A program made the translations under genes and the position numbers. The notes below the pieces were generated by a model. It did not search any database, was not told where the DNA came from, and saw nothing but the letters and a program-made list of their open reading frames with translations. DNA of 62,763 nt from an uncultured Lachnospiraceae bacterium (GTDB lineage: Bacteria > Bacillota > Clostridia > Lachnospirales > Lachnospiraceae): assembly GCA_934408585.1 (NCBI GenBank), contig CAKRVA010000008.1, forward strand, positions 1-62,763. Reading direction: 5' to 3'. Of this stretch, positions 35,722 through 44,406 are shown in pieces. Position 1 is the first letter of the stretch, and every line of letters starts with the position of its first letter.

Positions 35722-36597
35722 ATGGATTACATGATAAGAGCAACAGCTGCAAACGCACAGATTCGTGCTTTTGCAGCAACAACGAAAGATTTGGTGGATA
35801 CTGCGAGAACAACACATCAGACCAGTCCTGTTGTGACGGCAGCGCTGGGCAGACTTTTGACAGGTGGAGTCATGATGGGAGCAATGCTGAAGGGGGATGA
35901 TGATTTACTGACCCTGCAGATTAGCGGAGATGGTCCACTGAAAGGAATGACGGTAACAGCAGACAGTACCGGTAAGGTAAAGGGATATGCCTTAGAGCCG
36001 CAGATTATGCTTCCACCAAGCAAGGCAGGAAAATTGGATGTTGGCGGTGCTGTTGGTAATGGATTTTTGCGTGTGATTAAGGATATGGGGTTGAAAGAAC
36101 CTTATGTCGGACAGACGGACTTACAGTCCGGGGAAATCGCAGAAGATCTGACTTATTATTTTGCAACTTCGGAACAGGTGCCTTCCAGTGTGGGACTTGG
36201 AGTTTTAATGGAAAAAGACAATACCGTGAAGCAGGCAGGTGGGTTTATCATTCAGCTTATGCCATTTACTGAAGATGAAGTAATTGACCGACTGGAGGAA
36301 AATCTTAAAAAGTTTTCGTCTGTTACGACGGTTCTGGATGAGGGAAAGACACCGGAAGAGATGCTGGAAATGCTGCTGGAAGGTCTTGATGTGGTAGTTA
36401 CCGATAAAATTCCGGTAAGCTTTCAATGCAACTGTAGTAAGAGCCGTGTGGAAAAGGCGTTAATCAGTATTGGTAAAAAGGAATTACAGGAAATGATTGA
36501 CGAAGGAAAAGAAATAGAGGTAAACTGCCATTTTTGCAACACAGCTTACCGGTTTACGGTAGAAGAATTAAAGGAGCTGTTAAAGAGCAGTAAATAG
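35722..36597 (+). CDS. hslO: Redox-regulated chaperone Hsp33
   Basis: A 291-residue Hsp33 with the usual N-terminal holdase core (MDYMIRATAANAQIRAFAA, VGLGVLMEKDNTVKQAGGF) and the redox switch at the C-terminus: C236-x-C238 and C269-x-x-C272. These cysteines hold zinc when reduced and form disulfides under oxidative stress, activating the chaperone. GGAGGGAAAAAT precedes the ATG. It lies 31 bp after the methyltransferase gene and 14 bp before nadE. Confidence 0.95.
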   Translation: MDYMIRATAANAQIRAFAATTKDLVDTARTTHQTSPVVTAALGRLLTGGVMMGAMLKGDDDLLTLQISGDGPLKGMTVTADSTGKVKGYALEPQIMLPPSKAGKLDVGGAVGNGFLRVIKDMGLKEPYVGQTDLQSGEIAEDLTYYFATSEQVPSSVGLGVLMEKDNTVKQAGGFIIQLMPFTEDEVIDRLEENLKKFSSVTTVLDEGKTPEEMLEMLLEGLDVVVTDKIPVSFQCNCSKSRVEKALISIGKKELQEMIDEGKEIEVNCHFCNTAYRFTVEELKELLKSSK

Positions 36598-36611
36598 GGA
36601 GAATTCGAATT

Positions 36612-38522
36612 ATGAAATATGGATTCGTTACGGTGGCGGCAATTACACCACAGATTAAGGTGGCATGGCCGGAATATAATCGCAGACAAATCGAGCATGA
36701 GATGCAGACAGCCTGGGAAAAGGGAGCACAGATTATGGTATTTCCTGAACTGTGTTTATGTGGGTATACCTGTAATGATTTGTTTTTGCAGGAGACGCTT
36801 CTTCAGGAATGCAGAAAACAACTGCAATGTCTTGTGAAATGTTCTGAGGGAATCGAAGCACTTGTTTTTGTGGGACTTCCATTGGAATATCAGGGAAAGT
36901 TATACAATGTGGCAGCAGCGTTCTGTAATGGAAAATTGTTGGCGTTTATTCCTAAGAGCAGTCTGCCATCCTATGGAGAGTTTTATGAAACACGGCACTT
37001 TACTTCCGGAGAAAACGTAGAGGGCAGTGTTTGTTTTGAGGGAAAAGAAGTACCGTTTGGAACAAGAATTCTGTTACAGGCAAAAGAAATGCCGGAGCTT
37101 GTTGTTGCGTGTGAAATATGCGAGGATTTGTGGACACCTCTGTCACCGGGGACACTTCATGCAATGGCGGGAGCAACTGTGATTGTAAATCTTTCTGCTT
37201 CGAATGAAACCATTGGGAAGTCTGCCTACCGGCAACTGCTTGTTGAATCCACAAGCGGAAAGCTTGTAGCCGGATACATTTATACGAGTGCCGGCGAGGG
37301 AGAATCAACACAGGATCTTGTGTTTGGCGGTCATAATCTGATTGCGGAAAATGGAACGGTTCTGGCACAATCTTCAAAATTTGAAAACGCATCTATTTAT
37401 ACAGAACTTGATATTGCAAGAATTATGTTGGAACGAAGAAAGAGAAATACGTTTTCAACGAGTCATGATACATCTTATCGGGTCATAGCATTTGATGTGA
37501 CAGAAAAAGAAGGAGAACTTATCAGAAAGTTTGACCGTATGCCGTTTGTACCATCTGATGTGGCAGAACGGGAGAAGCGATGTGAAGAAATTTTGTCGAT
37601 ACAATCTTTCGGATTGAAAAAGCGGTATGAACATACGGGATGCCAGAAAGCTGTAATCGGTGTATCCGGTGGTCTGGACTCAACACTGGCACTGCTTGTT
37701 GTGGCAAGAACATTTGATATGGTGGGATTGCCAAGAAAAAATATTTTTGCAGTAACCATGCCCTGCTTTGGAACTACGGACCGAACTTATGAGAATGCTT
37801 GTAAACTTGCAGAGACTCTGGGCGCTACCCTGGAGGAAGTGGATATTAAGGAAGCGGTAACGATACATTTTCGGGACATCCGGCAATCCATGGACCAGCA
37901 TGATGTGACTTATGAAAACGGTCAGGCCAGAGAACGTACTCAGGTATTAATGGATATTGCTAACCGGGAAAACGGCATGGTGATTGGTACGGGAGACATG
38001 TCCGAACTGGCGCTTGGATGGGCAACCTACAATGGAGATCATATGTCGATGTACGGTGTTAATGTGGGAGTTCCTAAGACACTGGTACGACATCTTGTAA
38101 AATATTATGCAGATACCTGTGGGAATCAGGAACTGCAAAAAGTACTTTTTGATGTACTTGACACTCCTGTCAGTCCAGAATTGCTTCCGCCTGTGGACGG
38201 TATCATTTCCCAGAAAACAGAGGATTTGGTCGGACCTTATGAACTGCACGACTTTTTCCTTTATTATGTATTACGCTGGGGCTTTTCACCATCCAAAATA
38301 TATCGTATGGCACTTGATACATTTGAAGGAAGTTATGGGAAAGCAGAAATTCTTAAATGGCTGAAAGTCTTTTATCGTAGATTTTTCCAACAGCAATTTA
38401 AACGTTCCTGCCTCCCAGATGGTCCTAAGGTCGGTAGTGTGGCGGTTTCTCCAAGAGGAGATTTAAGAATGCCGTCCGATGCGTGTGCAAATTTATGGCT
38501 AGCAGAGCTGGAAGAACTATAA
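36612..38522 (+). CDS. nadE: Glutamine-dependent NAD+ synthase
   Basis: A 636-residue two-domain enzyme that amidates nicotinic acid adenine dinucleotide to NAD. The N-terminal nitrilase-type glutaminase has the triad E46 (FPELCLCGY), K115 (FIPKSSLP) and the Cys of CEICEDLW (C170). The C-terminal synthetase has the ATP-pyrophosphatase loop VSGGLDSTLAL and GTGDMSELALGW. Length and order match the bacterial glutamine-dependent form. It ends the forward run; the next gene is convergent 20 bp away. Confidence 0.95.
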   Translation: MKYGFVTVAAITPQIKVAWPEYNRRQIEHEMQTAWEKGAQIMVFPELCLCGYTCNDLFLQETLLQECRKQLQCLVKCSEGIEALVFVGLPLEYQGKLYNVAAAFCNGKLLAFIPKSSLPSYGEFYETRHFTSGENVEGSVCFEGKEVPFGTRILLQAKEMPELVVACEICEDLWTPLSPGTLHAMAGATVIVNLSASNETIGKSAYRQLLVESTSGKLVAGYIYTSAGEGESTQDLVFGGHNLIAENGTVLAQSSKFENASIYTELDIARIMLERRKRNTFSTSHDTSYRVIAFDVTEKEGELIRKFDRMPFVPSDVAEREKRCEEILSIQSFGLKKRYEHTGCQKAVIGVSGGLDSTLALLVVARTFDMVGLPRKNIFAVTMPCFGTTDRTYENACKLAETLGATLEEVDIKEAVTIHFRDIRQSMDQHDVTYENGQARERTQVLMDIANRENGMVIGTGDMSELALGWATYNGDHMSMYGVNVGVPKTLVRHLVKYYADTCGNQELQKVLFDVLDTPVSPELLPPVDGIISQKTEDLVGPYELHDFFLYYVLRWGFSPSKIYRMALDTFEGSYGKAEILKWLKVFYRRFFQQQFKRSCLPDGPKVGSVAVSPRGDLRMPSDACANLWLAELEEL

Positions 38523-38542
38523 TGCCACGCAAAGTACGATGT

Positions 38543-39019
38543 TTATGGAGTTGGAGTCGCATCAGGAGAACTGCTTGGTGATGGCGAAGCGGCTCTGCTT
38601 AAGGAAGATTTAATGGCATCCAGTAATACCAGGGAAGTATATTTGTTGTCATCGGAGTAAGCAATGTCGCTTACGGACTGGTTACGGACAATCTGGTTTG
38701 CCAGATCATCAAAAGCGGGCTCCAGAAGTGGAAACATAGTGGTGACAGCTTCGTCCAGGTTTACCATGCGAATATCGTTGATGTTGTTTTCATCAACAGT
38801 AACTTCAATATCAACGGCACGGTCATTTAACATCAGGGATGTGGTATAAATACCCGGCACATAAGATGGCTCCGTTGTTGGGGTGTCAGTTTTGGAATCC
38901 TTTTTGGGTGAGAATACGACAATCAGCAGAAGGATTAGCAGCAACCCGAGGAGCGCAAAGATGCCGGTATAAATTAATTCTTTCATACGAAGTACAACAA
39001 TTTTAGTTTTAGCACTCAT
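38543..39019 (-). CDS. Membrane-anchored protein with FMN-binding-like domain
   Basis: A 158-residue protein with one N-terminal membrane helix (about 15-38) and an outside domain (about 50-145). YVPGIYTTSLMLNDRAVDIEVTVD recalls the opening of FMN-binding (flavin-attachment) domains, as do the later DLANQIVRNQS and LVLLDAIKSSL. The usual S/T-G-A-T attachment motif is not visible, so a flavin is uncertain. It ends in a Ser/Pro-rich tail. AAAGGA precedes the ATG. A single minus-strand gene between nadE and dapF. Confidence 0.65.
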   Translation of the reverse strand: MSAKTKIVVLRMKELIYTGIFALLGLLLILLLIVVFSPKKDSKTDTPTTEPSYVPGIYTTSLMLNDRAVDIEVTVDENNINDIRMVNLDEAVTTMFPLLEPAFDDLANQIVRNQSVSDIAYSDDNKYTSLVLLDAIKSSLSRAASPSPSSSPDATPTP

Positions 39020-39081
39020 GGAAAATCCTTTGATGGTATCTTTTATTTATATAGTATTAGGAGAAAAGGAGAATTATACCA

Positions 39082-39924
39082 ATGAAATTTACGAAAATGG
39101 AAGGCTGTGGAAACGATTATGTTTATGTGGATGGAAGTAAAGAAATTATTCCGGAACAGCAGAAAAGTGAGCTTGTAAAAAGATTGAGTGACCGTCACTT
39201 TGGAATCGGCGGAGACGGAGTGATTTTTATCAATCCATCAAATGAAGCTGATTTTGAGATGGAAATGTATAATATGGATGGAAGTCGTTCTGAAATGTGT
39301 GGAAACGGTATCCGATGTGTGGGTAAATACGTTTATGATAAAGGGCTCACCAATAAAACAGATATTACCGTAATCAGTTGCGGAAAAATAAAATATCTGC
39401 AGTTGAATGTCAGCCCTGAAACCGGAAAGGTATCGACTGTAAAGGTCAATATGGGGGCGCCGATTTTGGAAGCATCGGAAGTACCTGTTGTGTCACAAAA
39501 TGACCAGGTAATCGATGAAGAAATTGAGGTGGCAGGAAAAATATATAAAATGACATGCGTGTCAATGGGAAATCCTCACGCCGTTGTATTTGTTGATAAG
39601 ATGGTGGATGATGAAACCTTACAAAAGATAGGACCCGTATTTGAACACCATGAACGTTTTCCAAAACGTACCAATGTGGAGTTTGTAGAGGTGATAGACC
39701 GTACCCACGTAAAGATGCGCGTCTGGGAACGGGGAACCGGGGAAACACTTGCCTGTGGAACGGGAGCGTGTGCTGTGACCGTAGCATGTGTGTTGAATCA
39801 TCTGACCGATACAAAGATAACCGTAGAACTTTTGGGTGGAAAACTGGAAATTGAATGGGACAGAGAAAATCAGCTGGTATATATGACGGGACCCGCAGTG
39901 ACAGTATTCGAAGGTGAAATATGA
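39082..39924 (+). CDS. dapF: Diaminopimelate epimerase
   Basis: Interconverts LL- and meso-diaminopimelate for lysine and peptidoglycan synthesis. The 280 residues contain the two-Cys acid/base pair, C73 in EMCGNGIRC and C225 in ACGTGACA, plus the N-terminal MEGCGNDYVYVDG signature. AAGGAG lies before the ATG. It overlaps trmO by four bases (ATGA), so they are co-translated. Confidence 0.96.
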   Translation: MKFTKMEGCGNDYVYVDGSKEIIPEQQKSELVKRLSDRHFGIGGDGVIFINPSNEADFEMEMYNMDGSRSEMCGNGIRCVGKYVYDKGLTNKTDITVISCGKIKYLQLNVSPETGKVSTVKVNMGAPILEASEVPVVSQNDQVIDEEIEVAGKIYKMTCVSMGNPHAVVFVDKMVDDETLQKIGPVFEHHERFPKRTNVEFVEVIDRTHVKMRVWERGTGETLACGTGACAVTVACVLNHLTDTKITVELLGGKLEIEWDRENQLVYMTGPAVTVFEGEI

Positions 39925-40598
39925 CACCCATTGCATATATTTATACAGATTTAAATGAAAAGTTTGGTGTTCCGCGTCAAAGCGGTCTTGTTAAGGAATT
40001 AAAAGGAACGATTGTATTTGAACCGGAATATCGTTCCAGGGATGCGGTAAAAGGTCTGGAAGAATTTAATTATATCTGGCTTTTATGGGAGTTTGAAGGA
40101 GTCAAAAGAAAAGAGTTCTCTGCAACAGTACGACCACCAAGACTGGGCGGCAATACCCATATGGGAGTTTTTGCAACACGTTCTCCGTTTCGCCCCAATC
40201 CAATTGGACTTTCTTCTGTGCATCTGGATAGAATTGAAGAAACTGCAAACGGTCCGGTGCTCTACGTTTCCGGGATTGATATGAGAAACAGAACGCCTAT
40301 TTATGACATCAAACCGTATCTTCCTTATGTGGATTGCCATGTCGATGCCACAAACGGTTTTGCGGGAAGAGTAAAAGATGATACGGTGGAAGTAAATTTT
40401 TCTGAAAATCTGCTGCAAAAAGTACCGGTCGAAAAAAGAGAGGCATTGCTGGAACTGTTAAGACAGGACCCACGCCCTGCCTATCATCACGATGAACACC
40501 GGGAGTATGGAATGCTTTATGCGGATTTTAATATCCGGTTTGTGGTAAAGGACGAGCAGATTGTGGTAGTAGATGTTAGTTCCGGGAAAACAATGTAG
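39921..40598 (+). CDS. trmO: tRNA (t6A37) N6-methyltransferase TrmO
   Basis: A 225-residue TsaA/YaeB-family protein that uses SAM to methylate t6A37 in tRNA. Visible motifs: IAYIYTDLNEKFGVPRQSGL, GVFATRSPFRPNPIGLSSVHL and GIDMRNRTPIYDIKPYLPY. The C-terminal region carries the RFVV-type end seen in bacterial forms. Coupled to dapF by an ATGA overlap. The linkage of the two functions is not explained by any pathway known to me. Confidence 0.93.
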   Translation: MTPIAYIYTDLNEKFGVPRQSGLVKELKGTIVFEPEYRSRDAVKGLEEFNYIWLLWEFEGVKRKEFSATVRPPRLGGNTHMGVFATRSPFRPNPIGLSSVHLDRIEETANGPVLYVSGIDMRNRTPIYDIKPYLPYVDCHVDATNGFAGRVKDDTVEVNFSENLLQKVPVEKREALLELLRQDPRPAYHHDEHREYGMLYADFNIRFVVKDEQIVVVDVSSGKTM

Positions 40599-40637
40599 TA
40601 GTTGAGAAAAGCTATCATATGTATTCGAAGGATTTGC

Positions 40638-40724
40638 TTGCATATTTTGAAAAGTAAGTTATACTATAAATAGTTAGTTGTGACTAACTATTTATTTTTA
40701 TATAGCGGTTAGATGCAACTAACC
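40638..40724 (+). promoter_or_regulatory. Promoter with twin GTTAG/CTAAC operators, probable iron regulator sites
   Basis: TTGCAT (40638-40643) and TATACT (40660-40665) are 16 bp apart. The predicted start falls in a perfect 22-bp palindrome, ATAGTTAG-TTGTGA-CTAACTAT (40670-40691). A second palindrome, GGTTAG-ATGCAA-CTAACC (40707-40724), lies 35 bp away centre to centre, just before the AGGAGGAGG ribosome site. The half-sites match the TTAG/CTAA arms of DtxR/IdeR-type iron repressors. Repressor identity is inference. Confidence 0.65.
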
Positions 40725-40743
40725 AAAGAAAGGAGGAGGTGAT

Positions 40744-41373
40744 TTGAGCACTGAAGCATGGGAAATTGTTAAAGAAATCGGAGTCGAGGACATTGAAATA
40801 CAATTGGCTCTTCAGTGTGCTCCGTTAATTACCGGATTGAAAATATCAAATTTGTTTCGCATTCAGAAAGAGCAGTATAAAAAACTTCTGGACATCATAC
40901 AGGATAGCGGCATTGAAATTTGCCCGTTGGGAATGATTGAGGACAAAATTACCGTATTGCTTTATCGGGAACGTGCATTGGAAGCTTTTTTGTCGGGTGA
41001 ACAGGTAAGAAGATTACTGAAGCAGTTTGGATATTCCGGCATGGAATTGAAAAAAATATTACTGACTTTCCGTATGCATTATCAGAATTATCTGAAAAAT
41101 AAAACATCATTTCCACATGAAATGGGATTGCTATTAGGTTATCCGCCGGAGGATGTGGAAGGATTTGTTCTTCATAAAGGAAAGCAGTTTTTATGCATGG
41201 GGGATTGGAAGGTCTATAAAAACCCCGCCGCTAAACAAAGATTGTTCCAGAAATATGATGATACAAGAGAAAATCTGGTGCAATTGTTGTCACATGGAAT
41301 TACCATGGAGCAGATTATTGATATTTGTGATGGCAGAATGCCACGAAATATAAAAAACTATAATTGTATTTAA
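40744..41373 (+). CDS. DUF3793 family protein
   Basis: A 209-residue soluble protein of the DUF3793 type (APLITGLKISNLFRI, FLSGEQVRRLLKQFGY, FPHEMGLLLGYPPEDVEGF, CMGDWKVYKN). The start codon is TTG at 40744, justified by AAAGGAGGAGGTGA directly before it and the absence of a nearby ATG in frame. It is followed after 14 bp by a flavodoxin gene. DUF3793 commonly accompanies flavodoxin and ferrous iron genes in gut Firmicutes, to my knowledge. Biochemical function is unknown. Confidence 0.86.
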   Translation: MSTEAWEIVKEIGVEDIEIQLALQCAPLITGLKISNLFRIQKEQYKKLLDIIQDSGIEICPLGMIEDKITVLLYRERALEAFLSGEQVRRLLKQFGYSGMELKKILLTFRMHYQNYLKNKTSFPHEMGLLLGYPPEDVEGFVLHKGKQFLCMGDWKVYKNPAAKQRLFQKYDDTRENLVQLLSHGITMEQIIDICDGRMPRNIKNYNCI

Positions 41374-41387
41374 GAAAGGATAGAAAA

Positions 41388-41819
41388 ATGGAAAAGATTT
41401 ATGTTGTTTTTTGGACACAGGGAGGAAATACACAGGCAATGGCAGAGGCTGTTGCAGAGGGAATCCGTGAAGGCGGAAAAGAAGCAGAGGTTACTTATGT
41501 AGGAGCTGTGCAGCCGGATGATTTGAAATCCCAGGATGTATTTGCACTTGGCTGCCCTGCAATGGGAGCTGAAGTTTTGGAAGAGGGAGAAATGGAGCCG
41601 TTTGTTGCCGAAGTGGAGACATTTGCAAATGGAAAGAAAATAGGATTGTTTGGTTCCTACGGCTGGGGCGACGGTCAGTGGATGCGTGACTGGGAAGAGC
41701 GTATGAAGCAGGCTGGAGCTACCGTTGTTGGCGGTGAAGGTGTAATTTGTCATGAAACACCGGATGAAGATGGTCTTGCAGACTGCAGAGCACTTGGAAA
41801 ACAACTGGCTTCGGCATAA
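41388..41819 (+). CDS. Flavodoxin
   Basis: A 143-residue short-chain flavodoxin. The FMN phosphate loop is WTQGGNTQAMAEAV (residues about 8-21), a variant of T-x-T-G-N-T. The isoalloxazine loops are GCPAMGAE (near 60) and GSYGWGDGQWM (near 93). It carries electrons in the cytoplasm and often replaces ferredoxin under iron limitation, fitting the palindromes upstream of the operon. The frame opens at 41364, but GAAAGGA before the ATG at 41388 marks the start. Confidence 0.93.
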   Translation: MEKIYVVFWTQGGNTQAMAEAVAEGIREGGKEAEVTYVGAVQPDDLKSQDVFALGCPAMGAEVLEEGEMEPFVAEVETFANGKKIGLFGSYGWGDGQWMRDWEERMKQAGATVVGGEGVICHETPDEDGLADCRALGKQLASA

Positions 41820-41833
41820 AAATAAAAAAGCAC

Positions 41834-41862
41834 TTGCAAGTTGATTTTGCATATGCTAAGAT
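41834..41862 (+). promoter_or_regulatory. Promoter of the leuA T-box transcript
   Basis: TTGCAA (41834-41839) and TAAGAT (41857-41862), 17 bp apart, precede the T-box leader by a few bases. Confidence 0.6.
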
Positions 41863-41868
41863 AGGTTA

Positions 41869-42164
41869 AAATTGAATAGCGGATAAATGCGATGATAAGG
41901 AATAGTAGTAAGGATTTGGAAATCAGAGAATTGTCGGGTGGTGCGAGACAGTCAAAGAAGAATTATGAACTCACCTTTGAGCAGCCGGCTGAAGGAAATA
42001 AGCATTGTTTCTGTGTAGGTTCGGACGGAGCTTCCGCCGTAAAAGGGAAGAGGCATGTTAGTGCTGATGAGTGCACGATTGATTCGTGAAGTAGAGTGGT
42101 ACCGCGTAGATTGAATTTACGTCTCTATGGAAGTTCCGGATGGAAGTTTCATAGAGATTTTTTT
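41869..42164 (+). promoter_or_regulatory. T-box leader for leuA (leucine, CUC specifier)
   Basis: A tRNA-sensing leader of about 295 nt. The T-box sequence AGAGTGGTACCGCG is at 42093-42106. The specifier lies in GAACTCACC, giving codon CUC (41970-41972), which reads leucine and agrees with the leuA gene downstream. The terminator is TCTCTATG (42122-42129) with CATAGAGA (42150-42157) and a seven-T run. Uncharged tRNA-Leu would bind the specifier and T-box bulge and favour the antiterminator. Confidence 0.9.
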
Positions 42165-42166
42165 AT

Positions 42167-42310
42167 GTGATAGGAGCGAAGCTCCTATTACATAAAAACG
42201 CTCCGCGAGGATCGCACTGCGGCGGAGCGGAATGATGTCGCAAAGGCGACCCGCCGCAGGCGGAGAATCCTGCGAGCAGGATCCTATTTTAAATTAATAG
42301 GAGCTTCCGT
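42167..42310 (+). repeat. GC-rich cluster of five hairpins between T-box and leuA
   Basis: About 140 bp, far richer in GC than the window, with five short inverted repeats in series: ATAGGAG/CTCCTAT, CGCTCCGC/GCGGAGCG, GTCGC/GCGAC, CCGCC/GGCGG and ATCCTGC/GCAGGAT. An outer AATAGGAGC echo is near 42297-42305. It is not part of the T-box and does not code for protein. It looks like a dispersed palindromic (REP/MITE-like) element inserted in the leader. Together with the T-box it fills the gene-free stretch 41820-42354. Confidence 0.6.
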
Positions 42311-42354
42311 TATATCCGGGGGAACAATAACGTGTAGGAAAGTGAGGAAAAAGA

Positions 42355-44016
42355 ATGATTGAAGCAGCAAAGAAGTATGGAAAAACCTATTTTTTACCGG
42401 AGAATCCAACCTATGACTGGGTAAAGAAGGATACAATTACCAAGGCACCAATCTGGTGCAGTGTTGACCTGAGAGATGGAAATCAGGCATTGATTGAGCC
42501 GATGAGTCTGGATGAAAAATTGGAATTTTTCACAATGCTTGTAAAGATTGGCTTTAAGGAAATTGAAGTTGGATTTCCGGCAGCTTCCGATACCGAATAT
42601 CAGTTTTTGAGAGCGTTGATTGAACGTAATATGATTCCGGATGATGTTACCATTCAGGTACTGACACAGGCAAGAGAGCATATTATCAAGAAAACCTTTG
42701 AAGCAGTAAAGGGTGCACCACATGCAATTGTCCACCTTTATAATTCTACATCACTTGCCCAGAGAGAGCAGGTTTTTAAGAAATCCAAAGAAGAAATAAA
42801 AAAGATTGCTGTGGATGGTGCAAAACTTTTAAAAGAAATTGCAGATGAAACGGAAGGAAATTTCTCATTTGAATATAGTCCGGAAAGCTTTCATGGTACA
42901 GAAGTAGAATATGCACTGGAGGTTTGTAATGCAGTGCTGGATGTCTGGCAGCCAACCCCGGAGAAAAAAGCAATTATCAATATTCCTACAACCGTACAGA
43001 ATGCAATGCCACATGTTTTTGCAACACAGGTGGAATATCTTCACAAGAATTTGAAGTATCGTGATGGCGTTGTACTCAGCGTGCATCCACATAATGACCG
43101 TGGCTGCGGTATTTCCGATGCAGAGTTTGGTGTCCTGGCAGGTGCTGATCGTGTGGAAGGAACTTTATTTGGAAACGGAGAAAGAACAGGTAACGTGGAC
43201 CTTGTTACCGTTGCATTAAATATGACAATTCATGGTGTAGAGTCCGGTCTGGACTTCAGCAATATCATGGAAATCCGTAAGACCTATGAGCGTCTTACCA
43301 GAATGCATGTCCACGAGAGAACTCCATACGCCGGTGATTTGGTATTTACGGCATTTTCCGGTTCCCACCAGGATGCAATTTCCAAAGGAATGGCATGGAG
43401 AGAAGAAGGTAAGAGTGGCGATAAGTGGACGGTACCTTATCTGCCAATCGACCCGAAGGATTTGGGAAGAGAATATGAATCTGATGTTATTCGAATTAAC
43501 AGCCAGTCTGGAAAGGGCGGTGTTGCATTTATACTCAAGCAGAACTTTGGTATTACCCTGCCTGAAAAGATGAGGGAAGAGGTCGGATATCTGGTAAAAG
43601 GAGTTTCCGACCGCAGACACAGCGAGCTTACACCGGATGACATTTTTGCTATCTTTGAAGAAAACTACGTAAAGGTACGTGCCAAATTTGAATTGCCGGA
43701 TTGCCATTTTGTGCAGAAAGACGGTGGAATTGAGACGACCATGGTTGTTAAAAGTGCGGCAGGTGAAGAAACTATATCTGCAATGGGTAACGGACGTCTG
43801 GATGCTGTCAGCAATGCATTAAAAGAAAAATTCAGCGTAGAATATGTATTGTCCGTATACGAGGAACATGCAATTTCATTGGGATCTTCTTCCAAAGCCG
43901 TTGCATTTGTGGGAATTTTACATGACAATAAGATGTATTGGGGCGTTGGTATCAATGAAGATATTATCCGAAGCTCCATTGATGCACTTGTGTCCGCTGT
44001 AAATAAAATTCTTTAG
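42355..44016 (+). CDS. leuA: 2-isopropylmalate synthase
   Basis: Condenses acetyl-CoA and 2-oxoisovalerate, the first step of leucine synthesis. The 553-residue length and the start MIEAAKKYGKTYFLPE match the LeuA type 2 enzymes. The DRE-TIM barrel carries WCSVDLRDGNQAL (metal and catalytic R), HLYNSTS, SVHPHNDRGCG (metal His pair) and GNGERTGNVD. The C-terminal regulatory domain (about 430-553) is present, so leucine feedback is expected. Expression is controlled by the T-box. No other leu genes lie nearby. Confidence 0.95.
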   Translation: MIEAAKKYGKTYFLPENPTYDWVKKDTITKAPIWCSVDLRDGNQALIEPMSLDEKLEFFTMLVKIGFKEIEVGFPAASDTEYQFLRALIERNMIPDDVTIQVLTQAREHIIKKTFEAVKGAPHAIVHLYNSTSLAQREQVFKKSKEEIKKIAVDGAKLLKEIADETEGNFSFEYSPESFHGTEVEYALEVCNAVLDVWQPTPEKKAIINIPTTVQNAMPHVFATQVEYLHKNLKYRDGVVLSVHPHNDRGCGISDAEFGVLAGADRVEGTLFGNGERTGNVDLVTVALNMTIHGVESGLDFSNIMEIRKTYERLTRMHVHERTPYAGDLVFTAFSGSHQDAISKGMAWREEGKSGDKWTVPYLPIDPKDLGREYESDVIRINSQSGKGGVAFILKQNFGITLPEKMREEVGYLVKGVSDRRHSELTPDDIFAIFEENYVKVRAKFELPDCHFVQKDGGIETTMVVKSAAGEETISAMGNGRLDAVSNALKEKFSVEYVLSVYEEHAISLGSSSKAVAFVGILHDNKMYWGVGINEDIIRSSIDALVSAVNKIL

Positions 44017-44030
44017 AATGATTTTTTCCA

Positions 44031-44059
44031 TTGAAAAGCCATGCTGTTTCGTGTAAAAT
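44031..44059 (+). promoter_or_regulatory. Promoter of the 38-residue peptide gene
   Basis: TTGAAA (44031-44036) and TAAAAT (44054-44059) lie 17 bp apart, about 55 bp before the start codon. Confidence 0.55.
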
Positions 44060-44112
44060 AGCATTTAGTGAGAATTGTATTTCAGAGAAGTTTTGATAGG
44101 GAGGTTTGACAA

Positions 44113-44229
44113 ATGGAATTCTTTCTATTAGCGGGTGGATTGCTGATTGTTATTTTTGCAGTAGTAGTTGCAGTAGTTTCTTCTGTAGTGTCTGCAGTAG
44201 CAGCTGAGCAGGACGAAGAAACAGAATAA
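44113..44229 (+). CDS. Small membrane peptide, 38 residues
   Basis: A short reading frame with its own promoter, a good ribosome site (GGGAGGTTTGACAA) and its own terminator. The product starts MEFFLLAGGLLIVIF, has one long Val/Ala/Ser-rich membrane helix (about residues 3-30) and an acidic end (EQDEETE). No family is recognised. The complete gene signals around such a short frame argue that it is real. It might modulate a membrane complex or be a type I toxin-like peptide; neither can be shown here. Confidence 0.7.
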   Translation: MEFFLLAGGLLIVIFAVVVAVVSSVVSAVAAEQDEETE

Positions 44230-44251
44230 AAATAAGTAGAAAAGCTTGATG

Positions 44252-44285
44252 ACAGAGAAGTGTAATGCACTTCTCTGTTTTTTTG
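44252..44285 (+). terminator. Terminator after the small peptide gene
   Basis: ACAGAGAAGTG (44252-44262) and CACTTCTCTGT (44268-44278) form a perfect 11-bp stem with a long T-run. Confidence 0.88.
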
Positions 44286-44406
44286 TTGAGGGGAAATAGT
44301 ATTTAATTTTATAAAAATTTAAGATTGCTTTATGCCTAGTTCATTGATTTTCTGAATAGAAATGGTTACTATAAAAGGAAATTAGACACAGGAAGGTTGT
44401 GGATTT

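Noticed and set aside
41892..42089. A 65-codon frame in the leuA leader
   Set aside because: It lies inside the T-box stems and specifier and has no ribosome site; it is RNA structure, not a gene.
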